Below, one piece after another: positions 37,450 to 45,704 of a stretch of 64,000 nucleotides of DNA. The notes beneath the pieces are model-generated. The model saw nothing but the letters and a program-made list of their open reading frames with translations, searched no databases and was not told the origin of the DNA. Numbering within the stretch: position 1 is the first letter of the stretch; the number at the start of each line of letters is the position of its first letter. This DNA is from an uncultured Pelagibacteraceae bacterium. Its GTDB lineage: Bacteria > Pseudomonadota > Alphaproteobacteria > Pelagibacterales > Pelagibacteraceae. The DNA lies in assembly GCA_902558435.1 (NCBI GenBank), contig CACEDU010000001.1, forward strand, positions 186,001 through 250,000, written 5' to 3'. The position numbers and the translations under genes were made by a program.

Positions 37450-38318
37450 TGAAAATAGCAATTCTAATTCCAGTCTTTAATGACTTTAAATCTGCATCAA
37501 AATTAATTGAAGAAATTGATATTAATATTTCTGAGCTGAAAGCAGCATTTTCAGTAATAGTAGTAAACGATGCTTCTACTGAGGAAAAAATTTTAGAAAC
37601 TAAAAATTTAAATAATATTAAATCACTAAAATTAATAAATATGAGAAATAATAAAGGACATACACGTTGTATTGCAGCAGGGCTCAAACATATTTCAGAA
37701 AATGAAGATTTTGATTATGTAATTCCAATGGATGGTGATGGAGAAGACAGACCAGAAGAGATTAGAAACTTTGTACAAAAGATTAAAGATAATCCTAATA
37801 ATACCATTGTTGGAGAGAGAGTAAAAAGATCAGAAGGTTTTATTTTTAAAATCTGTTATTTTTTTCACAAAATAATTACTTATACATTTACAGGAAAATT
37901 TATAAAATTTGGAAATTTTACTTGCCTTACAAAACAAACTGTTAAAAAATTAATGGAAGAGAAAGCAACTTGGAGTAGTTTTTCTGGTTCTTTGGCAAAA
38001 ACTGAAAATAATTTAATTAAATCTCCATCAATAAGAGGCTCAAGATACTTTGGCCCTTCAAAGATGAGCTTTTTAAATTTGATAAAGCATTCTTTAGCAA
38101 TTATTGCTGTATTTAAAACTGGGGTAATCTTTAGATCGATAGCATTTTATGCAATATATTTAATAATAATGGCAGAGTATATAAGCGTAATTACAGCAAT
38201 CCCTTTAGCTTTAATCATTATTTTTGGTCTAGTTATTTTAAAAATTTCAGGGAGAGAAAATTTGAATGAGTTTAATAATTCTTTAACAAACATTTCAGAC
38301 ATTGACATTTTGAAATAA
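37449..38318 (+). CDS. GT2-family glycosyltransferase, polyprenyl-phosphate sugar synthase-like
   Basis: The 289-residue protein has a GT-A domain: AILIPVFNDF at the N terminus, VVNDASTE, and the acidic VIPMDGDGEDRPEEI (catalytic DxD region), as in dolichyl/undecaprenyl-phosphate sugar synthases. Two C-terminal membrane helices (about residues 214-265) resemble GtrB/ArnC-like enzymes. It probably loads a sugar on undecaprenyl phosphate for the PMT-like transferase encoded upstream. Its ATG shares a base with the small membrane gene. The sugar is unknown. Confidence 0.82.
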   Translation: MKIAILIPVFNDFKSASKLIEEIDINISELKAAFSVIVVNDASTEEKILETKNLNNIKSLKLINMRNNKGHTRCIAAGLKHISENEDFDYVIPMDGDGEDRPEEIRNFVQKIKDNPNNTIVGERVKRSEGFIFKICYFFHKIITYTFTGKFIKFGNFTCLTKQTVKKLMEEKATWSSFSGSLAKTENNLIKSPSIRGSRYFGPSKMSFLNLIKHSLAIIAVFKTGVIFRSIAFYAIYLIIMAEYISVITAIPLALIIIFGLVILKISGRENLNEFNNSLTNISDIDILK

Positions 38319-38336
38319 TATATTTTAAAATAATTT

Positions 38337-39764
38337 ATGAAAAATTTTTATCGTAAAGTGGCATTTGGCCTTGGACCAGACGATAAGGCACCTTCTGACC
38401 CATTACAATGGGCTACAAATCAATTAAATGAAATTCCTGAGTATTCCTGGAAAGGAAAAATCTTACCAGAGAAAGAGCTTAGAGGTTATTACAGAGAATG
38501 GGTTTATGGAGATAGAAAAGTTTTAAGAAAAAAATTTAAAAATGATAAAGATGGCTACAAAAGAGAAAAAAATAAGTTAAGGCATGCAACTGGACAAAAA
38601 TTTTGGTGGAACCTTGAACTTTGTATTAGACATTCAGAGGCTATAAAAAGTGAAACACCAGTTTTAGCAAAACTTTGGTACTTTTGGGGAAATCATTTCG
38701 CAATTAGTGAAAAAGATTTTTTAGCACAATATACAACTGGAGCATATCAGCGAGAAATTATTAGAGCTAACATGAATCAAAATTTTGAAAAAATGGCTCA
38801 AGAGGCAACTAAAGGTTGGTCTATGATACATCATCTGGATAACGAACAAAATATTGGTCCAAAAAGTCAAAATGCAATTTGGGCTAAAAAGGAAGGAAAA
38901 AAAAGAGGTGTAAATGAAAATCATGCAAGAGAACTTTTAGAACTGCACACTGTTTCACCAAATTGTGGTTACTCTCAAGAAGATGTAATTCAAATGGCAT
39001 ATATTATGTCAGGTTGGAGACCCGAATGGGGAAAAAAAAGATTAGAAACTGGAGATGTCCATTTTGATCCGAAGGCCCATCAACCTGGTTCAAAAATAGT
39101 TTTAGGTAAAAAATATAAAAGTGGAAGAAAAGGTTTATCAAATGCAATTACAGATTTAGTTAATCATTCATCGTGTAGAGAATTTATAGCCATGAAACTT
39201 TGTAGATATTTAATTACTGATAATCCTACGAAAGAAATGATGGAACCAATTATAAAAGCTTGGGAAAAATCAGATGGTTTTTTACCAGAGGTTCATAAGG
39301 CAGCAATTGAAGTTGCTTTCAATTATTCTGATAAACATAACAAATTTCAAAATCCAGAGAATTGGCTTCTACAAATGAGTAAAATGTCTGATGTAGATTT
39401 AATTCCAACACCTACGTTGATGGATTTATACTCTTTAGGCCAAAAACCAACAAATGGTCAAAGATCATCAGAACGCTTGCTAAGAGAATTAGGTCATCAT
39501 CCGTATTTAGCAAAACAACCTAATGGATGGTCAGATATATCTGACGATTGGATGTCCCCTGAATTGTTAATTAGAAGGCTAGTTTACGCAAAAGAAGCTT
39601 ACTATAGAAAATCAAGTAAGTCGCAGACACCTGAATTTTATGAAGAAATGATTCAAAAAAATTATGATAATCCAAATGAAATTCTTCAGATATTAAATCA
39701 GCACAAAGAACTTGTTCATAAACATGTAATATTATTTAATTTACCGGAGACACTTAAATCATGA
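38337..39764 (+). CDS. DUF1800-family protein
   Basis: The 475-residue protein matches DUF1800, recognised by AFGLGPDD at the N terminus and the block NENHARELLELHTVSPNCGYSQEDVIQMA in the middle, followed by a conserved SGW. The function of the family is unknown. No signal peptide is obvious at the N terminus (MKNFYRKVAFG). Its stop overlaps the ATG of a DUF1501 gene by four bases; the DUF1800/DUF1501 pair is widespread in bacteria and the two are thought to work together. It is rich in aromatic and basic residues. Confidence 0.85.
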   Translation: MKNFYRKVAFGLGPDDKAPSDPLQWATNQLNEIPEYSWKGKILPEKELRGYYREWVYGDRKVLRKKFKNDKDGYKREKNKLRHATGQKFWWNLELCIRHSEAIKSETPVLAKLWYFWGNHFAISEKDFLAQYTTGAYQREIIRANMNQNFEKMAQEATKGWSMIHHLDNEQNIGPKSQNAIWAKKEGKKRGVNENHARELLELHTVSPNCGYSQEDVIQMAYIMSGWRPEWGKKRLETGDVHFDPKAHQPGSKIVLGKKYKSGRKGLSNAITDLVNHSSCREFIAMKLCRYLITDNPTKEMMEPIIKAWEKSDGFLPEVHKAAIEVAFNYSDKHNKFQNPENWLLQMSKMSDVDLIPTPTLMDLYSLGQKPTNGQRSSERLLRELGHHPYLAKQPNGWSDISDDWMSPELLIRRLVYAKEAYYRKSSKSQTPEFYEEMIQKNYDNPNEILQILNQHKELVHKHVILFNLPETLKS

Positions 39765-40918
39765 AAATATCAAGAAGAAATTTTTTAAAAGGTTCAGCAA
39801 CTACATTATTTTTAGCTGGTTTTAATTTTCCTGTTTTAGCAAGCACTGATAAGAAAAAAAATCTTGTTATTATAATGTTAAGAGGTGGAATGGATGGTTT
39901 ATGTGCCGTTCCAATAATAGGTGATAAGAATTTTGAAAAAAGAAGAAAAGATTTAATTTTAGATAAAACAATTAAATTAAATTCTGACTTTGCACTTCAT
40001 CCCAAACTAAAAAATTTTCATAATTTATGGCAAAATAATCTAGGAGCGATCGTGCATGCAACGAATATCCCGTATACAAAAAGATCTCATTTTGATGGTC
40101 AAAATCTTATGGAAACAGGTGGTCATATTCCTTATGCAATTAAAACTGGTTGGCTAGGAAGAGGAATGAAATTAGCTGAACTAAAAGGGGATGGTCTTGC
40201 ATTGGCATTACCAATGCCTTTACTTCTTAGAGGAATTCCTAGTAATGATAATTTTTATCCTTCAAAAAAAAGACTTCCAAGAACAGAACTTTTGCAACTT
40301 CTAAAATCAATTTATGCAGATAAATCTGAACATGATTTAGCTAACATGATGGAAATAATTGCTAACAGATCTATGATGAATAATGGAGGTACCTCTATGT
40401 CTAGAAAGAATTCATCTTTAGCATTGAAAGCAGGTCTAGAACTTAAAAAAATAAATGGTCCTAGGGTTGCTGTTTTTGAAGTTGATGGTTTCGATACACA
40501 TGCTGCACAAGGAGGAGTCAATGGTTCTCACTCAGATAGCTTAATTGAAATGGACTCAATTTTTAAAAGTTTAGAAAAAGGTCTAGGTTTAGAAATAGAA
40601 AATACTTTAGTCTTAACTTTAACTGAATTTGGAAGAACTATTGAGCAAAATGGTGGGCGTGGAACAGAACATGGTTATGGTTCAGCAATATTTATGGCAG
40701 GTGGTCTACTAAAACAATCTCAAGTTTATTCTGATTGGCCTGGATTAAAGAAAAAAGAATTATTTGAAGGAAGGGATTTAAATTCAACAATTGATGCTAG
40801 ATCTGTCTATGCATCAGCTATGTCTACAGTTTTTGATATAGACTTTAAAAGAATTCAAAAAGAAGTTTTCTGGGGAGATAAACTACAAAATTTATCTGAC
40901 AAATTATTTAGAACTTAA
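39761..40918 (+). CDS. DUF1501-family protein with Tat signal
   Basis: The 385-residue protein opens with a twin-arginine signal (SRRNFLKG then a hydrophobic stretch ending near PVLA), so it should be folded before export to the periplasm. The rest fits DUF1501, which has an alkaline-phosphatase/sulfatase-like fold: IIMLRGGMDGL near the N terminus, RSHFDGQN, GFDTHAAQGG and LTEFGRTIEQNGGRGTEHGYG, with candidate metal ligands Asp and His. The activity is unknown. It is coupled to DUF1800 by an ATGA overlap. Confidence 0.87.
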   Translation: MKISRRNFLKGSATTLFLAGFNFPVLASTDKKKNLVIIMLRGGMDGLCAVPIIGDKNFEKRRKDLILDKTIKLNSDFALHPKLKNFHNLWQNNLGAIVHATNIPYTKRSHFDGQNLMETGGHIPYAIKTGWLGRGMKLAELKGDGLALALPMPLLLRGIPSNDNFYPSKKRLPRTELLQLLKSIYADKSEHDLANMMEIIANRSMMNNGGTSMSRKNSSLALKAGLELKKINGPRVAVFEVDGFDTHAAQGGVNGSHSDSLIEMDSIFKSLEKGLGLEIENTLVLTLTEFGRTIEQNGGRGTEHGYGSAIFMAGGLLKQSQVYSDWPGLKKKELFEGRDLNSTIDARSVYASAMSTVFDIDFKRIQKEVFWGDKLQNLSDKLFRT

Positions 40919-41000
40919 TAAAATATAATTTTAATTAAACTGTTACAAATTTTTCATATTATTTAGATAACTTTACAGAAAATCAAAAAAGGAATATATA

Positions 41001-42251
41001 ATGATAAAATTTATCTTAGCAGGCCTTCTGGCTTCGACCGCATTTGTTAGCACAGTAAATGCAGATTTTAAAGAAATTGGGAAATTTGGAACACCAGCAA
41101 ATAACCCTAGTGCAGAAGAAACATCAGCAGAAATAATTGCGGCAACAGCAGATGGCATGAAACTGGTATATAGCGATAGCCCTGCAAACGCATTAGGCAT
41201 GATTGATATTACTGATCCAGCAAATCCGAAACCATTAGGCTCAATGGATTTGGGTGGTGAACCAACTAGTGTTGCAATCAAAAATGGACAAGCATTTGTA
41301 GGTATTAATACTTCTCCAAACTATGTAGAACCAAGTGGTCACTTATTAGTTGTTGATCTTGCCTCAGGAAAAGAAGTTACAAAAGTTGAATTAGGCGGAC
41401 AACCAGACTCGGTTGCAGTTAGTCCAGATGGAACTTTTGTGGCAGTCGCTATTGAAAATGAGCGTAACGAAGATATCAATGATGAAAAAATTCCACAACT
41501 TCCAGGGGGTTTTGTGGCAATTGTTAATTTAGCTGATAACAGTGTTACTAAAGCGGACCTAGTTGGTTTTTCAACTATTGCTCCTAACGATCCAGAGCCT
41601 GAGTTTGTTGATATCAACAATTTAGGTGAAATAGTTGTTACTATGCAAGAGAATAACTGGATGGCGGTTATTGATCGAAGTGGAAAAGTAATTTCAGAGT
41701 TTGATGCAGGACTAGTAACATTAGTAGGTATTGATAACAAAAAAGATGGTGAACTAAAGATGGTTGATACCATTGAGAATGTTCGTAGAGAACCAGACGC
41801 AGTTAAGTGGATTGACGATGATCATTTTGCAACTGCAAATGAAGGTGACTATAAACATGAAGCACCAGGTCAAGCAAAACGTGGTGGTAGTCGTGGATGG
41901 ACAATCTTCAATAAAAATGGTGCAGTGGTATACGAGTCAGGTTCGTCATATGAAAGAGCACTCGCTTCAGCAGGTTACTGGCCAGAAAAACGTGCAGAGA
42001 AAAAAGGTGTAGAACCAGAGTCAGTTGAAGTAGCAATATATGGTGATACACGTTATATCTTTGTTGGTGCTGAAAGAGCAAATGCTATCGGCGTTTATAA
42101 AGCAAACGATTTGAAAAACCCAGAATTAGTTTCTATTTTACCAACGGGTATTGGACCAGAAGGTTTGGTTGCTATTCCACAACGGAACTTGTTTATAAGT
42201 GCTAACGAAGTTGATAAAGAAAGATCAGTTACAATTTATAGCTTAGATTAA
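41001..42251 (+). CDS. Exported beta-propeller protein (choice-of-anchor I-like), probably acquired
   Basis: The 416-residue protein has a signal peptide (MIKFILAGLLASTAFVSTVNA) and repeated beta-propeller blades such as GEPTSVAIKNGQAFVGI and GQPDSVAVSPDGTFVAVAIE. It resembles the choice-of-anchor I/esterase-like beta-propeller proteins; the function is unknown. Codon and base use differ from the neighbours: arginine is often CGT (also CGA and CGG), whereas the flanking genes use AGA nearly always, and GC is visibly higher. The downstream spacer is also GC-rich. This suggests recent transfer, perhaps from a gammaproteobacterium. An AAGGAA sequence precedes the ATG. Confidence 0.72.
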   Translation: MIKFILAGLLASTAFVSTVNADFKEIGKFGTPANNPSAEETSAEIIAATADGMKLVYSDSPANALGMIDITDPANPKPLGSMDLGGEPTSVAIKNGQAFVGINTSPNYVEPSGHLLVVDLASGKEVTKVELGGQPDSVAVSPDGTFVAVAIENERNEDINDEKIPQLPGGFVAIVNLADNSVTKADLVGFSTIAPNDPEPEFVDINNLGEIVVTMQENNWMAVIDRSGKVISEFDAGLVTLVGIDNKKDGELKMVDTIENVRREPDAVKWIDDDHFATANEGDYKHEAPGQAKRGGSRGWTIFNKNGAVVYESGSSYERALASAGYWPEKRAEKKGVEPESVEVAIYGDTRYIFVGAERANAIGVYKANDLKNPELVSILPTGIGPEGLVAIPQRNLFISANEVDKERSVTIYSLD

Positions 42252-42267
42252 CAACTTAATTAAGCTT

Positions 42268-42287
42268 GTGGGGGCGTTAGCCCCCGC
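42268..42287 (+). terminator. GC-rich hairpin after the beta-propeller gene
   Basis: GTGGGGGC, loop GTTA, GCCCCCGC forms an 8-bp stem (one T-G wobble), 17 bases after the stop. There is no T tract, so it may be a stem for transcript protection or a terminator from the donor. It is much more GC-rich than anything else in the region. Confidence 0.5.
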
Positions 42288-42292
42288 CATAA

Positions 42293-42421
42293 ACTTTCAT
42301 GTAAAGTTTTAATAAAATCTCGACACACTCACGACACACTTCGAGACAAAAAAGAAAGGGAAAAGCAATGCCGACGCTACAAAACATTTACATGTCGAAA
42401 AGTTTCATGTCTACTAGTTAA
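42293..42421. other. Repeat-bearing, GC-richer spacer of foreign character
   Basis: It has an inverted repeat AACTTT-CATGT-AAAGTT (42292-42308), then TCTCGA (42318-42323) and TCGAGA (42341-42346) enclosing two copies of CGACACACT (42321-42329 and 42332-42340, 11-base period). It ends with a 17-codon reading frame (ATG 42368 to TAA 42421) preceded by AAGGG. The mini-frame is probably a relic and not a gene. The composition resembles the upstream propeller gene rather than the SAR11 background. Confidence 0.4.
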
Positions 42422-43151
42422 TATTTAAAACTATAGATCTAAGTTTATCAACAATTTGTTTATTATTTAATTTTTCTTTTTGTAGCGAGGAGATTTTTTC
42501 ACCAATACTAAGCTTATATGTTCGATTTTTTTTATTTATTAATTCTCTTATAAATAAAATTCTTCTTAAATTATTATTTATAAAGCCTACTGTTTGAAAG
42601 AATAAGCTATTCTTACCAAAAAAACGTACAGGAATAATTTCCGCCTTGGTTTTATTAATTATAGATCCAATTAATGGTTTCCATCTTCTTTCATTAGCCT
42701 CATTAAAAATAAAAGAGGATGTAGCAACTTCTCCTGAAGGAAAAGTTATTAAAATTCCATTTGCATTTAAGTGTTCAATTGCCTTCTTTTTAGAAATGAT
42801 ATTTTTTTTTATATCCTCTGTAAATTTTGAAAATTTAATTGGCAATAAGTACTCTCTTATTTGATCAATTTGTGAAAGTTCTTCGTTAATTAAAATTTTA
42901 TAATCCTGTCGGATATCACAAATTATTGAACAAATTATAAGTCCATCTAATAATCCAAATGGATGATTTGCAACTATTATACTTGATCCTTCTTCAGGTA
43001 TATTGGCAACATTTTCTGCGATGTAATTAATGTTAAAAATATCTAAAGTTTTTTTCCAAAAATTCTTTGACTGTTTTAACTCTTCATAATTAACTTTATA
43101 TATAGATTTGATTTCATCAATTTTTGAAATTTTCTCTAAAATTTGCTGCAT
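42414..43151 (-). CDS. olsA: Lysophospholipid acyltransferase, OlsA-like
   Basis: The 245-residue protein is a PlsC-like acyltransferase with the active-site block ANHPFGLLDGL, a variant of the HxxxxD motif, and FPSGEVATS as the glycerophosphate-binding equivalent. The HPFG-type block is seen in acyltransferases paired with or fused to OlsB-like proteins. Here it directly follows the olsB-like gene (TAATG overlap), so it most likely makes the ester-linked second acylation of lyso-ornithine lipid. A role in general phospholipid synthesis cannot be excluded. Confidence 0.78.
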   Translation of the reverse strand: MQQILEKISKIDEIKSIYKVNYEELKQSKNFWKKTLDIFNINYIAENVANIPEEGSSIIVANHPFGLLDGLIICSIICDIRQDYKILINEELSQIDQIREYLLPIKFSKFTEDIKKNIISKKKAIEHLNANGILITFPSGEVATSSFIFNEANERRWKPLIGSIINKTKAEIIPVRFFGKNSLFFQTVGFINNNLRRILFIRELINKKNRTYKLSIGEKISSLQKEKLNNKQIVDKLRSIVLNIN

Positions 43152-43978
43152 TAGTCTAAAATTTTATTAACATATTCTTTATTTATTTTTTCAATTGGTA
43201 AAAAAACAAAAACATCAGTTGTCTTAAATTTATTATCAATTACTGCACCTTTCCCAATAGAAGCGTTAAACTTTATATAAGCTTTAATTAAAGTTGGTAA
43301 TTTTGAAATTAATTTAATATTCACATTAATGTTTTTTTGATAATCAATATTTAGTCTACATTTTGGTAAAGCACTGACTGTAATGTTACCTGACATTTTA
43401 TGATAATTGTTAAGATATATCAATTGATCTTCAATCTTGTTAATATTAGTACTTAAGAAACTGGCCGTACCAAACAAAGCATCTATATTATTTCTGTTAA
43501 TATAATTATATATTTCTTTCCACATTAATTTAAGAACATTTTTATTTCTAAATTTATAAGATATACATGATCGACTTAATTCTAGCATATTGTCGTAAAC
43601 TCCAGAATTTAGTAAATTATCTAAATTAAATTCATCACAACTATAAAAACCTGATTTTTTTTCCGCAACAGATTGCTTAAGTAAACGATAAGTTCCTACT
43701 ACTCTTGTTTTGGAAAATTTTGATTTTTTGTGGGTCACAATTATATGATCTGCATAATTGTCAAATTTATCAGAGTCTCTTCTAAAATTTCCTATATTAT
43801 ATATAGGGTTTTTAATTCTTTCGGAGAAGAAGACTTTATACCTAAGTTTTTGTGCGAGTTTTATTTCTCCTCTGCTTTCAGCTAGTTTGACGTTAAACGA
43901 AGGCTTAAAAAAATCATAGGTATTTATATTAAACCTTTTATGTTGGTTAACTTTTCTAAATAAAGTATTTATTGGCAC
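43151..43978 (-). CDS. olsB: Ornithine N-acyltransferase, OlsB-like (GNAT fold)
   Basis: OlsB acylates the alpha-amino group of ornithine from acyl-ACP, giving lyso-ornithine lipid. The 275-residue protein has the family blocks VKLAESRGEIKLAQKLRYKVFF, YADHIIV, VVGTYRLL, the diagnostic ELSRSCI (usually ELGRSCV), and LFGTASFLST. Ornithine lipids lack phosphorus and are known to replace phospholipids in SAR11 under phosphate limitation. It is the first gene of the pair, coupled to olsA. Its upstream region (43979-44140) shows no clear Pho box. Hemolysin-like or autoinducer-like GNAT annotations seen for this family are less specific. Confidence 0.82.
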   Translation of the reverse strand: MPINTLFRKVNQHKRFNINTYDFFKPSFNVKLAESRGEIKLAQKLRYKVFFSERIKNPIYNIGNFRRDSDKFDNYADHIIVTHKKSKFSKTRVVGTYRLLKQSVAEKKSGFYSCDEFNLDNLLNSGVYDNMLELSRSCISYKFRNKNVLKLMWKEIYNYINRNNIDALFGTASFLSTNINKIEDQLIYLNNYHKMSGNITVSALPKCRLNIDYQKNINVNIKLISKLPTLIKAYIKFNASIGKGAVIDNKFKTTDVFVFLPIEKINKEYVNKILD

Positions 43979-44041
43979 GAATCCTTAGTAAAAGATTCAC
44001 ATGTATTTAATGTTAAATAATTATTTCAAATTCATTACAAA

Positions 44042-44071
44042 GTTTAATTATAATTTACATTAAAATTAAAC
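44042..44071. promoter_or_regulatory. Inverted repeat between divergent olsB and NTF2-like genes
   Basis: GTTTAATT and AATTAAAC lie 14 bases apart in the 162-base spacer between the two divergent genes. The arms are perfect but made only of common bases, so chance is possible in this AT-rich context. Confidence 0.25.
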
Positions 44072-44140
44072 AATATCTTAATAATTTTTAAACAAATGTT
44101 TTACATAAATATTTTAAGGTTAATTTAATTAGTAAAAAGT

Positions 44141-44473
44141 ATGAGTTACAGTAAAATTGAAGAAGCAACCAAAGAATTTTTTAAATCAAATATTGAACCT
44201 TTCAAAGATATAGTTTCTAAGGAAGTACATTGTGAGGCTATACATAAATCAAGTTTTGGCGGTAGCATAAAGAACTATGATGAAATGATGGAAATGATAA
44301 AAGATGCGATGACTAGTTGGAACACAGAACCAGAAATTAAGTGTTTAATTGATACTCCAGAGGTCGTAGTTAAAACTGTTAAAGGATTTGATCCTAACTT
44401 TACTTATCTTGAAATAGATCAACTTAAAGATGGCAAAATTATTAAACATTTTTATGGCAAAGTTCCAAAATAG
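44141..44473 (+). CDS. Small hypothetical protein, possibly NTF2/SnoaL-like
   Basis: This 110-residue soluble protein has two N-terminal helices (SKIEEATKEFFKSNIEPFKDIV), a middle region with an isolated Cys and His (HCEAIHKSSFGG), and a strand-rich C terminus ending in DGKIIKHFYGK. The order helix, conical-barrel strands and the final DGKI pattern fit an NTF2/SnoaL-like fold, but no catalytic residues can be assigned. It is a single-gene unit before the exported amidohydrolase, 64 bases apart. The fold call is tentative. Confidence 0.55.
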   Translation: MSYSKIEEATKEFFKSNIEPFKDIVSKEVHCEAIHKSSFGGSIKNYDEMMEMIKDAMTSWNTEPEIKCLIDTPEVVVKTVKGFDPNFTYLEIDQLKDGKIIKHFYGKVPK

Positions 44474-44537
44474 ATAAATCAAATAACCATTTTTAAAGCA
44501 AATAGACTCACGGCTCAGGATTTGGTAATCTTGGATA

Positions 44538-45704
44538 ATGAAAATAATTTTGTTTTTTATTTTTTTAATTTTACCAACGTTTGCCAACAGTTTTGATGAT
44601 CATTATAAGTTTGATCACTGGGCTTATGAAAGAATTATGTTTGGAAAAACTGAAAGTCGTGAAGAAGCAAAAAAACTTTTAGACAGTTATAAACTTAATA
44701 ATCTTGAGGTAAGAGATACAAATAAACCTTATTTAGGACCTATAATAGATGGTCATGCACATCCTAGAAAATCCACCGGAAGAGCTTTAGATATAGGTAC
44801 TGAGTATTTTATAGAAGATTTGCCAATGTTAACAAATAAGGCAAATGTTTTTATGTCTGTAATTATGGGAACTCCAAATACTTACAAATCAGAAGATAAT
44901 TGGAATTATTATTATGATTTTGCTGCAGAGCATCAGAATGTTTTAACTAATTGTCATTCCAATTTTATTGGAATGTCAGCAAATAAAAAAAAATATAAGA
45001 ACTCAGAAGTTAATAAAGAGTTTAAAGAAACTATTAAAAGATTTAAAAAAGGACAATGTTATGGATTGGGAGAAACTGGACTAGTTCACTATAATAAAAA
45101 GAAAAAAAATCCCCCTTATGGTGGGTATCAACCGACATTAGATTTAGATCTTAAGCACCCAATTATTGATAAGGCGTTCGAATTTGTCAATGAACACCGT
45201 ATGCCGATTAATTTACACCTGGAGCCTTTTCATGAAATAGATGGGATAGATAGATTAACAGAGTTTAAAAATTTTTATAAAAAAAAATGTGAAAAATACC
45301 CCAACGCAAAAATTGTGATAGCTCATACAGGAATGATGCCAACAAAAGACCTTGAAGAAATTTTTGATTATTGTCCTAATACATATACTGACTGGAAAAT
45401 AGCATTTCATTGGTCTTCTCTTTGGGGCTTTGAGGATTTGCATATCCCAAATGATTATAGATTTAAATTACATGAGGTTTGGGCAAAATCGATGGAAAAA
45501 TATTCCGATAGATATTTTTTTGGTTCTGATCATAAATTAGGTAAAAGCCCAGCACATGATGTTTTTGTTGAACACTATATGAAGCATGTTCGTTTGATGA
45601 TTGGATCTTTAAGCCCAGATGTACAAGAAAAGATTGCATATAAAAATGCAGCTAAACTTTTTAAAATTAATCTTAATCAACCTTTAATTGTTGGCAAACA
45701 ATAA
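44538..45704 (+). CDS. Exported amidohydrolase-family metal-dependent hydrolase
   Basis: The 388-residue protein starts with a signal peptide ([18 protein letters not shown]) and continues as a TIM-barrel amidohydrolase of the Amidohydro_2 kind. The candidate metal ligands are HAH in IIDGHAHPR, His in INLHLEPFH, His in IVIAHTGMM and Asp in FFGSDHKLG. The predicted periplasmic location is unusual for the family; the substrate is unknown. It overlaps the convergent umuC by 28 bases at the 3' end. Confidence 0.75.
   Translation: MKIILFFIFLILPTFANSFDDHYKFDHWAYERIMFGKTESREEAKKLLDSYKLNNLEVRDTNKPYLGPIIDGHAHPRKSTGRALDIGTEYFIEDLPMLTNKANVFMSVIMGTPNTYKSEDNWNYYYDFAAEHQNVLTNCHSNFIGMSANKKKYKNSEVNKEFKETIKRFKKGQCYGLGETGLVHYNKKKKNPPYGGYQPTLDLDLKHPIIDKAFEFVNEHRMPINLHLEPFHEIDGIDRLTEFKNFYKKKCEKYPNAKIVIAHTGMMPTKDLEEIFDYCPNTYTDWKIAFHWSSLWGFEDLHIPNDYRFKLHEVWAKSMEKYSDRYFFGSDHKLGKSPAHDVFVEHYMKHVRLMIGSLSPDVQEKIAYKNAAKLFKINLNQPLIVGKQ

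Noticed and set aside
39761..40918. DUF1501 protein as a true sulfatase or alkaline phosphatase
   Set aside because: It shares the fold-level pattern but lacks the CxPSR-type sulfatase signature, and the catalytic nucleophile cannot be assigned.
41339..41773. 144-codon minus-strand frame within the beta-propeller gene
   Set aside because: It is a shadow of the GC-richer plus-strand gene, which has the signal peptide, repeats and ribosome site.
42368..42421. 17-codon frame preceded by AAGGG as a real small gene
   Set aside because: It is very short, overlaps the stop of the convergent olsA, and has no membrane or other recognisable feature; more likely a relic.
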